Of a stretch of DNA of 39,361 nt, positions 33,027 to 39,361 are shown piece by piece. The stretch comes from JAKCDU01 sp035551615 (lineage in GTDB: Bacteria > Actinomycetota > Acidimicrobiia > Acidimicrobiales > Palsa-688). The DNA lies in the NCBI GenBank assembly GCA_035551615.1, contig DASZNC010000151.1, forward strand, positions 1-39,361, read 5' to 3'. Below the pieces are notes generated by a model, which worked only from the letters and a program-made list of their open reading frames with translations, did no database searches and had not been told where the DNA came from. The translations under genes were made by a program, and so were the position numbers. Each line of letters starts with the position of its first letter. Position 1 is the stretch's first letter.

Positions 33027-34487
33027 GTGAACCGGCGGCTTCTGACGTTCGTGCTGGCGGCCAGCCTGAGCGGCGCAGCGGTGACGGTGGCGACAGGGAT
33101 CCACAGCCGGGCCCGGGCCGACAGCCCGTTGCTGGGCTGGACGGCGCAGGCCGACGCCAACACCGTCGACCTGGTCTTCGACAACACCGCCGGCCTGGCC
33201 GGCAACCACCCGCTGGTGGAGGCCGACCTGCCGGAGGACGAGGCCGACTTCGAGTCGGGCCCGTTCGGCTACGCGTTGGCGACAGTGTTCTGGCCCGGGT
33301 CGGTCGCCGGGAATGTCGGATCGTTGTCCGGCGAATTGGGCGCGCCGAGCCAGCTGGCCCCGCTGCTCGGGCAGCTCAACGACCCGGTCCGGGCCGAGAC
33401 CTACGTACCGTCCGGGCCGGCTGATGCGACCTACCCGTCGGGTGGCGCCAGTGGTGTGGCCGAGATGGTTTCCCATTCGGACGACAACGGCACCTGGGCC
33501 CGGGCCGGCATCACCGACCTGACCGAGTCGTCGCTCCTCAGCATCCAGAACGTGCAGGGCTACTCGAAGACAGCGGCCACCAGCACGGCGCAGGCCACTT
33601 CGACCGGTTCCTTCTCGGGCGCCAGCCTGCTCGGTGGCCTGGTCACGATCGGGGCCTCGTCGTCGACCGCATCGGCCACCAGCGATGGCATCGGCCCGAG
33701 CGGCAGCTCGACCTCCCACATAGGGGCGGTCAAGGTGCTCGGCCAGGCTCTGAGCGCCGGCTCCGACGGGGTGATCGTCGGACCCGGCACCATCAGCGGG
33801 TTGGCCGCCGTCACCGATCCGACCTCGCAGCTGATCCAGCAGCTGGCCAGCCTGATCCAGTTGAAGATCAAGGTGCTGCCCCAGACCGAGACCTCCAAGG
33901 CGCCGGCCGAGCAGATCACTTCCGGCGGCCTGCAGGTCAGCTTCGCTCTGCCCGCCAACCTGGACGCCAATCTCAACTGTTCGGCCCTCAACGCGCTGGG
34001 GCCGCTCAGCCAACTCAGCGTCCTGTGCACCCTGCCCGGCCTCCTGCAGGGCGCGAGCGTGACCCTGACCCTGGACCGGGTGACGGCCGAGGCCATCGCC
34101 ACCCCGCCCTTCGGGTCCAGCCTGCCCGGCTCCTCGGTCAGCACCCCCCCGCTGCCGGTCTCCGGGTCGAGCCCGTCGCTAGGCAACCCGTCCGCGTCGT
34201 TACCGGCCGCCATCAGCACGCCGTCCGGTGCCGCCGTGAGCGCGTCGGGACCGGCCCTGGCCGGCAACCCGACCCCGGTCGCCCAATCCGGTTCCCCCCC
34301 GACCACGGCCGCCGCCCTGCCCAGTGCACCGACCAACCTGGTGTCGGCCAGCCTGTCGTCGCCGGTCCGCGCCGGACTGGTCTTCTTCCTCCTGGTACTC
34401 GCCGGTCTGGCCGGCGGCGCTCTGGTGCGGATGGTGAAGACGATCGACGCCCCACTACCCATGCCCTGCCCCCTGGAGGACGCGTGA
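33027..34487 (+). CDS. Secreted, C-terminally membrane-anchored Ser/Thr/Ala-rich protein of the transporter operon
   Basis: The 486-residue protein begins with a signal peptide (NRRLLTFVLAASLSGAAVTVA, cleavage near ARA|DS) and a small domain of about 300 residues rich in Ser, Thr, Ala and Gly. A Pro/Ser/Ala-rich linker of about 100 residues follows, then one C-terminal TM (AGLVFFLLVLAGLAGGALV) and a short cytoplasmic KTIDAP tail. This gives an extracellular domain held by a TM at the cell surface. I recognise no enzyme motif. GTG 33027 lies behind AGGAG; an in-frame start at 32979 is less likely. It lies in the importer operon just after livF, with the following gene starting inside its stop (GTGA), so it is probably a working part or accessory receptor of the system. 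Confidence 0.82.
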   Translation: MNRRLLTFVLAASLSGAAVTVATGIHSRARADSPLLGWTAQADANTVDLVFDNTAGLAGNHPLVEADLPEDEADFESGPFGYALATVFWPGSVAGNVGSLSGELGAPSQLAPLLGQLNDPVRAETYVPSGPADATYPSGGASGVAEMVSHSDDNGTWARAGITDLTESSLLSIQNVQGYSKTAATSTAQATSTGSFSGASLLGGLVTIGASSSTASATSDGIGPSGSSTSHIGAVKVLGQALSAGSDGVIVGPGTISGLAAVTDPTSQLIQQLASLIQLKIKVLPQTETSKAPAEQITSGGLQVSFALPANLDANLNCSALNALGPLSQLSVLCTLPGLLQGASVTLTLDRVTAEAIATPPFGSSLPGSSVSTPPLPVSGSSPSLGNPSASLPAAISTPSGAAVSASGPALAGNPTPVAQSGSPPTTAAALPSAPTNLVSASLSSPVRAGLVFFLLVLAGLAGGALVRMVKTIDAPLPMPCPLEDA

Positions 34488-35140
34488 CTGCCGTCGAAGA
34501 ACCGGTCGACGAGGCCGCCGCCCGCCAACGGACCCTGACCCAGGCCCTCGCCCGCATCCGCCGCCCCCGCAGCGGGCGGTTCCCCCTGGCCACCGTGTTC
34601 CTGGTACTCGGAGGAATCTTCCTGCCCGTCGGGTTCGTCGTCATCCTGCTCGGCTGGTACGGGGTGGCCCACACCCTCAACGTCTACGAGCAGAACTCGT
34701 ACCTGCTCTCCGGCGGGGTCCTGGGCCTCGGTCTGATCATCGTCGGCTGCTTCTTCTACTTCGGCTACCTGATGACCAAGCAGATGGAGGTCATGCGGGC
34801 GGCCATCCAGCAGGTCACCGCGGCGATCAACACCGGGCCGGCCGCGATCAGCTCCGGGCCGGCGGCGCTGGTCGAGCCGGCATCGCTGGCCGGGGCGGCA
34901 TCGCTGGCCGGGGCGGCGGCGCTGTCCGGCTCGACCGGTGCTCTGGCCGGCCGGGCGCCGGCCACCAACGGCAAGCGACCCCACCTGGTCGCCACCGAGA
35001 AGGGTTCCCTTGCTCACCTGCCGGACTGCCCGGTGGTGGCGCAGAAGACCAACCTGCGGGAGATCGACCCGGCCACCGGCAGCTTCCGGCCCTGCCAGAT
35101 CTGCCACCCGTTCGAAGTGGCGGCCCCCTCGCCCAACTGA
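34484..35140 (+). CDS. Two-TM protein with Ada-like metal-binding C-terminal motif
   Basis: The 218-residue protein starts at GTG 34484 (overlap GTGA with the preceding gene) behind GGAGGA. It has two TM segments (FLVLGGIFLPVGFVVILLGW and LLSGGVLGLGLIIVGCFFYF) and an Ala/Gly-rich linker. The C-terminal domain has HLPDCPVV and RPCQICHP, i.e. H-x3-C plus C-x2-C. That arrangement resembles the small zinc-binding Ada-like motif seen in some nuclease-associated and transporter-linked proteins. It probably binds zinc in the cytoplasm and may couple the surface protein to the transporter. The role is inferred only from context. Confidence 0.78.
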   Translation: MTAVEEPVDEAAARQRTLTQALARIRRPRSGRFPLATVFLVLGGIFLPVGFVVILLGWYGVAHTLNVYEQNSYLLSGGVLGLGLIIVGCFFYFGYLMTKQMEVMRAAIQQVTAAINTGPAAISSGPAALVEPASLAGAASLAGAAALSGSTGALAGRAPATNGKRPHLVATEKGSLAHLPDCPVVAQKTNLREIDPATGSFRPCQICHPFEVAAPSPN

Positions 35141-35167
35141 GGGACCGGCGCCGGCCCGGTCGGTCCC
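35141..35167. terminator. Possible bidirectional terminator stem-loop
   Basis: GGGACCG (35141-35147) and CGGTCCC (35161-35167) form a seven-base GC-rich stem with a 13-base loop, between the convergent ends at 35140 and 35171. There is no T-run, so it is not a classical intrinsic terminator. Confidence 0.4.
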
Positions 35168-35170
35168 GGC

Positions 35171-35818
35171 TCAGTCGTTGACGACGATGCTGTCGGCGAC
35201 CTTGTCGTGCAGGCACTGCTGGTCCTGGTCCCAGAGGCACCAGAGCGGGTCGATGAGCCCCAGCCAGCTGAACGGGCTGAACGCCCAGAACACGGCGATG
35301 CGGCCGAACGACCGCCAGAACCCGAGCGGCGCCCCGGCCATGGTGACCGGCCGGATCTTCATCCACGCCTTGCCGAGCGTCCGTCCGTAGCGGTAGGTGG
35401 CCAGGGTCTCGTAGACCACGTTGACAAGGCCGGTAGCGAGTCCGGCGCAGAAGACGGTCAGGTATATCCAGACGATGCCGGGGGTCGGGACCTTGGCGTT
35501 CGGATCGTACGACGGCGCCTGGGGGAACATCGGGCCGGCATGGGGAGCAACTATCAGCACCGCAACCGTCGTCAGCACCGCCAGCACCGGCAGTATGACC
35601 AGGCTGTCCAGCAGCCGGGCGGCCAACCGCCGGCCCGGGCTGGCCAGTGCGCCCGTGCCGACCGGTGGGCGGCCCAGTCGGGCGCCCTTATAGGCCTGGC
35701 CGCCGTACATGGAGGCGGGCGCCAGGTGGCCGGTCCACGCCGTCCCGTCGAACCAGCGCAGGCCGCCGGTCGCCCACGGGTCCGGGTACCAGCCGGGCAT
35801 GTGTCGGGCATCTGTCAC
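35171..35818 (-). CDS. RDD family membrane protein with DUF2510 N-terminus
   Basis: The 215-residue protein starts with PGWYPDPWATGGLRWFDGTAWTGH, the DUF2510 motif (GWYPDPxG...R-W-W-D-G-x-x-W), then an RDD domain with RLAARLLDSLVILPVLAVLTTVA (Arg and Asp of RDD) and further TM segments. This architecture is an actinobacterial hallmark. RDD proteins are small polytopic membrane proteins, some linked to ion or osmolyte transport. It is alone, convergent with the transporter operon. Confidence 0.92.
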   Translation of the reverse strand: MTDARHMPGWYPDPWATGGLRWFDGTAWTGHLAPASMYGGQAYKGARLGRPPVGTGALASPGRRLAARLLDSLVILPVLAVLTTVAVLIVAPHAGPMFPQAPSYDPNAKVPTPGIVWIYLTVFCAGLATGLVNVVYETLATYRYGRTLGKAWMKIRPVTMAGAPLGFWRSFGRIAVFWAFSPFSWLGLIDPLWCLWDQDQQCLHDKVADSIVVND

Positions 35819-36016
35819 AGTGACCGTTCAGAGTGGCACACAGCCGGGTCGGGCGCCCGGTCCGCCGGCGATTGTTGTCAGTGGTCAGTGCCCCACTACG
35901 TCTACTGACGACTATCGAGCCGCCAACCGGCCGGCCGGCCGCCGTCCCGATGCGCCACTCTGGCGGCCATGGTCGTAGAGCAAGCTACCGAGGGCCGGCG
36001 CCCCGTCATCCTGCGC

Positions 36017-36032
36017 CCCGGCGAAGGCCGGG
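36017..36032. repeat. REP-like hairpin
   Basis: CCCGGC and GCCGGG form a six-base stem around GAAG, in a CGTCATCCTGCGCC context that resembles short intergenic palindromes dispersed in high-GC genomes. It lies in the 240-bp spacer 35819-36058 together with a 9-base inverted pair (CAGAGTGGC near 35829 and GCCACTCTG near 35953). No other copy is visible in the window. Confidence 0.35.
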
Positions 36033-36058
36033 TCTCCGACCTGGGGTGAGAGCAGGGC

Positions 36059-36642
36059 CTAACGCCGTTCCAGCACCACCGGCTGGGGGGTGGTCCGGCA
36101 GGTCCCGGTCACGGCCCGGTTACCCAGTGTGAACGTCTTGGCCAGCGAGTAGTAGAACGGATGTCGTCCTCGTCCCAGTAGCCCATGGCCTCGGTGTCGG
36201 TGGCGGCGAATCCCTGCAGGCGGCCGCCGTCGACCTGCTGGTGGCTGGCGTCCCAGCTCTGGTCCACCCCGTTCGGCTGGCACGTGCCGTCGAGCCGGAA
36301 GACCCGTTGGCGCCCTCCTTTGACCGGGTTGTCGTTCAGCGGATGGCCGTTGCCGTCGAATCGGAAGCCGTCGGCACGCGGTTGGCCGCGCCTGGGCAGC
36401 ATCCCGAAGTAGTTGTCAAAGGAATGGTTCTCCATCATGACCACGACCACATGATCGAACGGCAGGGATGGGTCAACGGTTCCCGGCGCCAGGTGGGGAA
36501 AAGGCAGGGAGCCGGGCCCCCGCCTGGGTTCGGGCAGGTTCGAACCACCGGCCGGTTCGAGCCGCCATCGGCCACGCCCAGGGAGTGGCGACGGCCAACC
36601 CGGCCGCACCCGCCAGTTCAGGAACTCCCGTCGGTTCGGCAC
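36059..36642 (-). pseudogene. Decayed Tat-exported phosphoesterase (phospholipase C family) gene
   Basis: The N-terminus still reads MPNRREFLN. In the next frame the stretch ELAGAAGLAVATPWAWPMAA is the h-region of a Tat signal, so a base is missing near 36618. The reading returns to frame near 36480-36560, where FDHVVVVMMENHSFDNYFG gives the active-site start of the phospholipase C/acid phosphatase-like family. Near 36158 another missing base separates GYWDEDDI from FYYSLAKTFTLGNRAV. The sequence then ends in a stop at 36059, before most of the usual catalytic domain. At least two single-base deletions and a truncation mean no functional enzyme. The minus-strand neighbours are intact. Confidence 0.82.
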
Positions 36643-36713
36643 TCCTAGAAGTTCTGGGCCCGGCTACCGGCGACCTTCCGGCCCGGTCGTGTACGGGAGC
36701 TGAACCTTCGGCA

Positions 36714-37481
36714 CTACCCGCGCTTGATGTACTTCCACTTCTGGGTCGGCCCGTCCCACACCGTGTTGCCGGCATAGTCGAGGACACCCTTCTTCTTCGG
36801 GGTCCAGACCTTGAAACCCCAGCCCACGTGCCCGGTGTTGTCGGCCCCGAAGTACGACTTGCCGTCGGTGTAGACGCGGCCCTTGGGCGTGTGATTTACG
36901 TCGCTGCACTTCCATTCGGTGTCATCCACCCGCCACCCGTTCAGCCTCGCCACCGTCGCGGCGTCGTCCTCGGACATCCCGCCGCTCGTCGGTCGCTGCG
37001 CCGGATCAGACAGGTCATAGACCGGCGCCGCCGGCTTCGCGGCCTTGGCCGCCGCCCGCAACTCGTTCAGCGTTTTCTCGACCGCAGCCACGTCCTGGGC
37101 GGTGAGGTGGTACTCGGCGAGGAACTCCCGCTTGTCCTTCTGCCGGCTCGGTACGTGCATCTCACCCGCCCTGAACAAGGCGTTGGCGGCGCCGTCGATG
37201 TCCGGCTTGGGCTTGGCCGCCGGCTTCTCGGGCGCCGGCGTCGGTGCCTGCTCATCGCTCACCGGAGCGGGGGCCGACGGTTCCGATGACGAGGAACTGG
37301 CCGCCATGGCCCCGGGAAGGGCCTGAGTCACCACCTTGTCCACCTGTCTGGGCGTCAGGTTCTTCAGCGCCTCGCTGTCATCGCTGTCGCTGACGCTTTT
37401 CCTGAACTTCTCCTTGACCTGCGCCCTGGCCTGCTCCTTCTTCTGCTTGGCCTGAGCCTTGGCGCTGTTCGCGAATGCCAT
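36714..37481 (-). CDS. Uncharacterised protein with basic coiled N-terminus and aromatic beta-rich C-terminus
   Basis: The 255-residue protein has a Lys/Ala/Gln/Glu-rich helical N-terminus (residues 5-30), a Ser/Pro/Ala/Lys-rich disordered stretch (about 60-95), a second helical zone with EFLAEYHLTAQDVAAVEK, and a C-terminal domain of 60-80 residues. That domain is rich in Gly, Trp, Lys and Tyr, with repeated patterns such as SYFGADNTGHVGWGFKVW and TVWDGPTQKWKYI. I recognise no family. It is soluble by composition. It is probably co-transcribed with the acidic upstream gene (12-bp gap). Confidence 0.65.
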   Translation of the reverse strand: MAFANSAKAQAKQKKEQARAQVKEKFRKSVSDSDDSEALKNLTPRQVDKVVTQALPGAMAASSSSSEPSAPAPVSDEQAPTPAPEKPAAKPKPDIDGAANALFRAGEMHVPSRQKDKREFLAEYHLTAQDVAAVEKTLNELRAAAKAAKPAAPVYDLSDPAQRPTSGGMSEDDAATVARLNGWRVDDTEWKCSDVNHTPKGRVYTDGKSYFGADNTGHVGWGFKVWTPKKKGVLDYAGNTVWDGPTQKWKYIKRG

Positions 37482-37493
37482 CCGATCCTCCTG

Positions 37494-38027
37494 TCAGAGC
37501 TCGTTGAGCACTTCGGCCATGATCTCCGCTATCTCCTCCGGGGTCAGCTCCTCGGCGCCGTCGACGGCCGCGATGGCCTCGGCCAGCAGGACCTCGACGT
37601 TCTCGACCAGGGCGCTGTCGATCTGGCCGCCGCCGAACACCGACGGCTTGGCCGGAGCCACCTCCTCCGACGCCACCCCGGCCGGTGCGTCGGCTTCGAG
37701 CTCGTCGGCTCCGGCCCCTTCGGCCGCGGTTTCGTCAGTGTCAGTGTCGTCGGCGGCCCGATCCGGATCGAACAGGGTCGCCGCCTCGACCAGCCATTCG
37801 TGGCGCTCTTCGGGCTGCACCATCTGTTCGGCGGCCGTGATCAGGTCGGGCAACGATCCGAGGAGGGTGTCGTAGAACTTGGTGAGGTTGTCCTCGGACA
37901 GCCACCAATCCGGTCCCCAGCCGGTCCAGATGCCGATCGCCTGACGTATCTCGGCGGTGTCGGCCCGTAAGTCCTCGTCGGCCAACCACCACGGCTCGAC
38001 GGTGTCGACGAACTTGGACTTGTCCAT
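37494..38027 (-). CDS. Uncharacterised acidic protein
   Basis: The 177-residue protein has an N-terminal region (about 1-90) rich in Trp, Asp and Glu (EPWWLADEDLRAD, WTGWGPDWWLSEDN) that looks globular. An Asp/Glu/Ala/Thr linker (about 90-125) and a C-terminal helix with LAEAIAAVDGAEELTPEEIAEIMAEVLNEL complete it. The composition is strongly acidic, the opposite of the basic downstream protein in the same operon, which suggests the two products could interact by charge. I recognise no family. Start ATG 38027 follows GGGAGG. Confidence 0.7.
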   Translation of the reverse strand: MDKSKFVDTVEPWWLADEDLRADTAEIRQAIGIWTGWGPDWWLSEDNLTKFYDTLLGSLPDLITAAEQMVQPEERHEWLVEAATLFDPDRAADDTDTDETAAEGAGADELEADAPAGVASEEVAPAKPSVFGGGQIDSALVENVEVLLAEAIAAVDGAEELTPEEIAEIMAEVLNEL

Positions 38028-38151
38028 GCTCCCTCCCGCTCATCTACCGCTTTCGTTCGAACGTTAACGATCACCCGAATCAAGTTCAAGGGAGACATTT
38101 GCACCAAAACACCCGTGTCCGTGCTGGTTCCGGCCGTGTCATGCTGGGCCG

Positions 38152-38604
38152 ATGCGATCCGTCTACGAAGCCGCCGGAGGCATCGACGGGCTGACCCGGT
38201 TGGCCCACGCCTGGCACCTCCGGGTCCTCGACGACGAGGTCGTCAGCCATGCCTTCAGTCACGGCTACCACCCCGAACACACCGAGCGGTTGGCCGCCTA
38301 CTGGGCCGAAGCGCTGGGCGGCCCGAACCGGTACTCGGACGAGTGTGGCGATGAGACGTCGGTTGTCCGCATGCACAGCGGCAAAGGACCCCATGACGAG
38401 ATGGACCGGCGGGCCATCGACTGCTTCGATCTGGCGCTGATCGACGCCGGGCTCGACGTCGACGAGGAGGTCCGCCAGGCCCTCCACGACTACTTCGCCT
38501 GGGCCACGACGACGACCATGTCGCGCTACCACGACAGCGCCGACGATGTCCCGGCCGGCCTGCCCATCCCCCGATGGTCGTGGTCCGGCCTGGTCGGCGA
38601 CTAA
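38152..38604 (+). CDS. Truncated haemoglobin-like protein (group II type)
   Basis: The 150-residue protein starts SVYEAAGGIDGLTRLAHAWHLRVLDDE, the typical opening of group II truncated haemoglobins, with the usual Y in AWY replaced by H here. The proximal-side region VVRMHSGKGPH contains the expected haem His, and CFDLALIDAGLDVDEEVRQALHDYFAW matches the C-terminal helices. Such proteins bind haem and O2 or NO in the cytoplasm. Start ATG 38152 has no strong Shine-Dalgarno site. It is divergent from the acidic-protein operon and lies 24 bp upstream of the DinB-like gene. Confidence 0.82.
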   Translation: MRSVYEAAGGIDGLTRLAHAWHLRVLDDEVVSHAFSHGYHPEHTERLAAYWAEALGGPNRYSDECGDETSVVRMHSGKGPHDEMDRRAIDCFDLALIDAGLDVDEEVRQALHDYFAWATTTTMSRYHDSADDVPAGLPIPRWSWSGLVGD

Positions 38605-38628
38605 AGCATTACCCGCCGGTCTCCGGGC

Positions 38629-39174
38629 ATGGTGAAGTGGAGCATGGCAGACGAGTGGACCGCACCCGACGTCGATCGACAAGACCCCGACCTGATCGCC
38701 GATGAACGGACCGGCTTGGATCAGTGGGTGGACTTCCATCGGGCCACCCTGCTGTCCAAGTGCGCCGGTCTGACCGCCGCTCAGCTGAAGCAACGGCCGG
38801 TACCGCCCTCCCGCCTGTGCCTGCTCGGCCTGGTGCGGCACATGACCGAGGTGGAGCGGTGGTGGTTCCGTATGCACGCCGCCAACGAGGACATCGGCTA
38901 CCCCTACGACCCCGACGCAGTGGGCCTGGACTTCGAGGAGGTCGACGACGCCGACGCAGCGGGCAACCTCCGCGCCTTCGAGGAGGAGTGCGAGGCGGCC
39001 AGGACGGCGGTGGCCGGTAGGTCGCTGGACGACGTGTTCCCGAGCCGGGGCGACCACCCGGAACGACGGCGTGACCTGCGGTGGATCTACGTGCACATGA
39101 TCGAGGAGTACGCCCGCCACAACGGGCACGCCGACCTCATCCGCGAGGCCATCGACGGCGTCACCGGGGATTGA
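38629..39174 (+). CDS. DinB/DUF664 family protein (mycothiol-dependent transferase-like)
   Basis: The 181-residue protein has a four-helix bundle pattern with the DUF664 metal-binding set: VRHMTEVERWW (first His) and EYARHNGHADLIREAIDG (H-x3-H). The conserved LLGLVRHMTEVE and the terminal HADLIREAIDG are typical. DinB-like proteins in mycothiol-making actinobacteria are thiol transferases, so this may act in detoxification. ATG 38629 is used; ATG 38644 is an alternative, and neither has a good ribosome site. It is transcribed with the haemoglobin-like gene. Confidence 0.85.
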   Translation: MVKWSMADEWTAPDVDRQDPDLIADERTGLDQWVDFHRATLLSKCAGLTAAQLKQRPVPPSRLCLLGLVRHMTEVERWWFRMHAANEDIGYPYDPDAVGLDFEEVDDADAAGNLRAFEEECEAARTAVAGRSLDDVFPSRGDHPERRRDLRWIYVHMIEEYARHNGHADLIREAIDGVTGD

Positions 39175-39342
39175 CGGCTGGCGAAGTGGCCCGCCAGTGA
39201 GTCGAATGGAGGCATGGCTAAGCCTCGATCCACCGATGAAGTGTCGGTGATGTAGGGGACCATCCAACAGAAAAGCCTCCTGGGCAAGGAGGATCGCGGT
39301 GTTCTACGCCGGTGATCGCCTTGTCCCGAGGAGGCACTTTCT

Positions 39343-39361
39343 GTGAGTCGAGTATCGCGCG
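39343..39361 (+). CDS. Start of a gene running off the right edge
   Basis: GTG 39343 follows a strong GAGGAGG site (39328-39334) eight bases upstream; the visible codons read VSRVSR. The 168-bp stretch 39175-39342 before it has a CCTCC/GGAGG hairpin (about 39274-39291) and no other gene. The product cannot be identified; a transposase start is only a guess. Confidence 0.35.

Noticed and set aside
13547..35140. Antibiotic biosynthetic gene cluster
   Set aside because: P450s, SDR and regulators are compatible, but no polyketide, peptide or terpene synthase is present, and CoA-transferase, crotonase and Rieske enzymes favour degradation.
36017..36032. Rho-independent terminator
   Set aside because: The hairpin is not followed by a T-run and lies downstream of a pseudogene end in the wrong position; described as REP-like instead.

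Overview
The window is about 39 kb of very GC-rich DNA with tightly packed genes, frequent GTG and TTG starts, and many ATGA, GTGA and TTGA stop/start overlaps. The family mix points to an actinobacterium: several cytochrome P450s, a DUF2510-RDD protein, a sigma factor with a SnoaL-like tail, tandem CaiB/BaiF CoA-transferase, KstD-like flavoprotein, a fused LivH-LivM permease and a DinB/DUF664 protein. A member of Acidimicrobiia or a related soil lineage is a reasonable guess, but no marker gene here settles it. No rRNA, tRNA or CRISPR array was seen.

Positions 1-13.4 kb hold small housekeeping and accessory units. These are an MrpE-like antiporter subunit (partial), a GH15 glucanase and an SDR in one minus-strand operon; a SigG-like sigma factor followed by a DHFR/RibD-like protein; a methyltransferase; a self-regulated operon of membrane protein, DCC thiol-disulfide protein and TetR regulator whose promoter is flanked by two matching palindromes; a DUF3565-DUF1971 fusion with a SnoaL-like protein; a P450; a phytanoyl-CoA dioxygenase-like protein; a small PEGA-like protein; an aldo/keto reductase; a small membrane protein; and a MarR regulator. 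Two copies of a 161-bp nearly palindromic element lie at 5.6 and 7.7 kb.

Positions 13.5-28 kb form a catabolic island. One plus-strand, translationally coupled operon encodes a TIM-barrel amidohydrolase, two tandem M24 (pita-bread) proteins of which the second has lost its metal ligands, an enoyl-CoA hydratase-like protein, a double-length CaiB/BaiF CoA-transferase with one intact catalytic Asp, a Rieske oxygenase alpha subunit and a KstD-like FAD dehydrogenase. A cupin, an SDR, two divergent P450s and a TetR regulator follow. A MarR gene with a strong palindrome over the promoter starts the island. The set fits hydroxylation, CoA activation and beta-oxidation-like degradation of a carboxylated alicyclic, steroid-like or terpenoid substrate; the substrate is not evident.

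Positions 28-35.1 kb are a branched-chain-amino-acid-type (HAAT) ABC importer: lipoprotein receptor, fused LivH-LivM permease, LivG and LivF ATPases, then two unusual partners, a secreted membrane-anchored Ser/Thr/Ala-rich protein and a two-TM protein with an Ada-like zinc motif. Its position beside the catabolic island suggests it imports the island's substrate.

Positions 35.1-39.4 kb hold an RDD protein, a decayed Tat-exported phosphoesterase (pseudogene), two uncharacterised linked proteins, a truncated-haemoglobin-like protein, a DinB-like protein, and the start of a further gene at the right edge.
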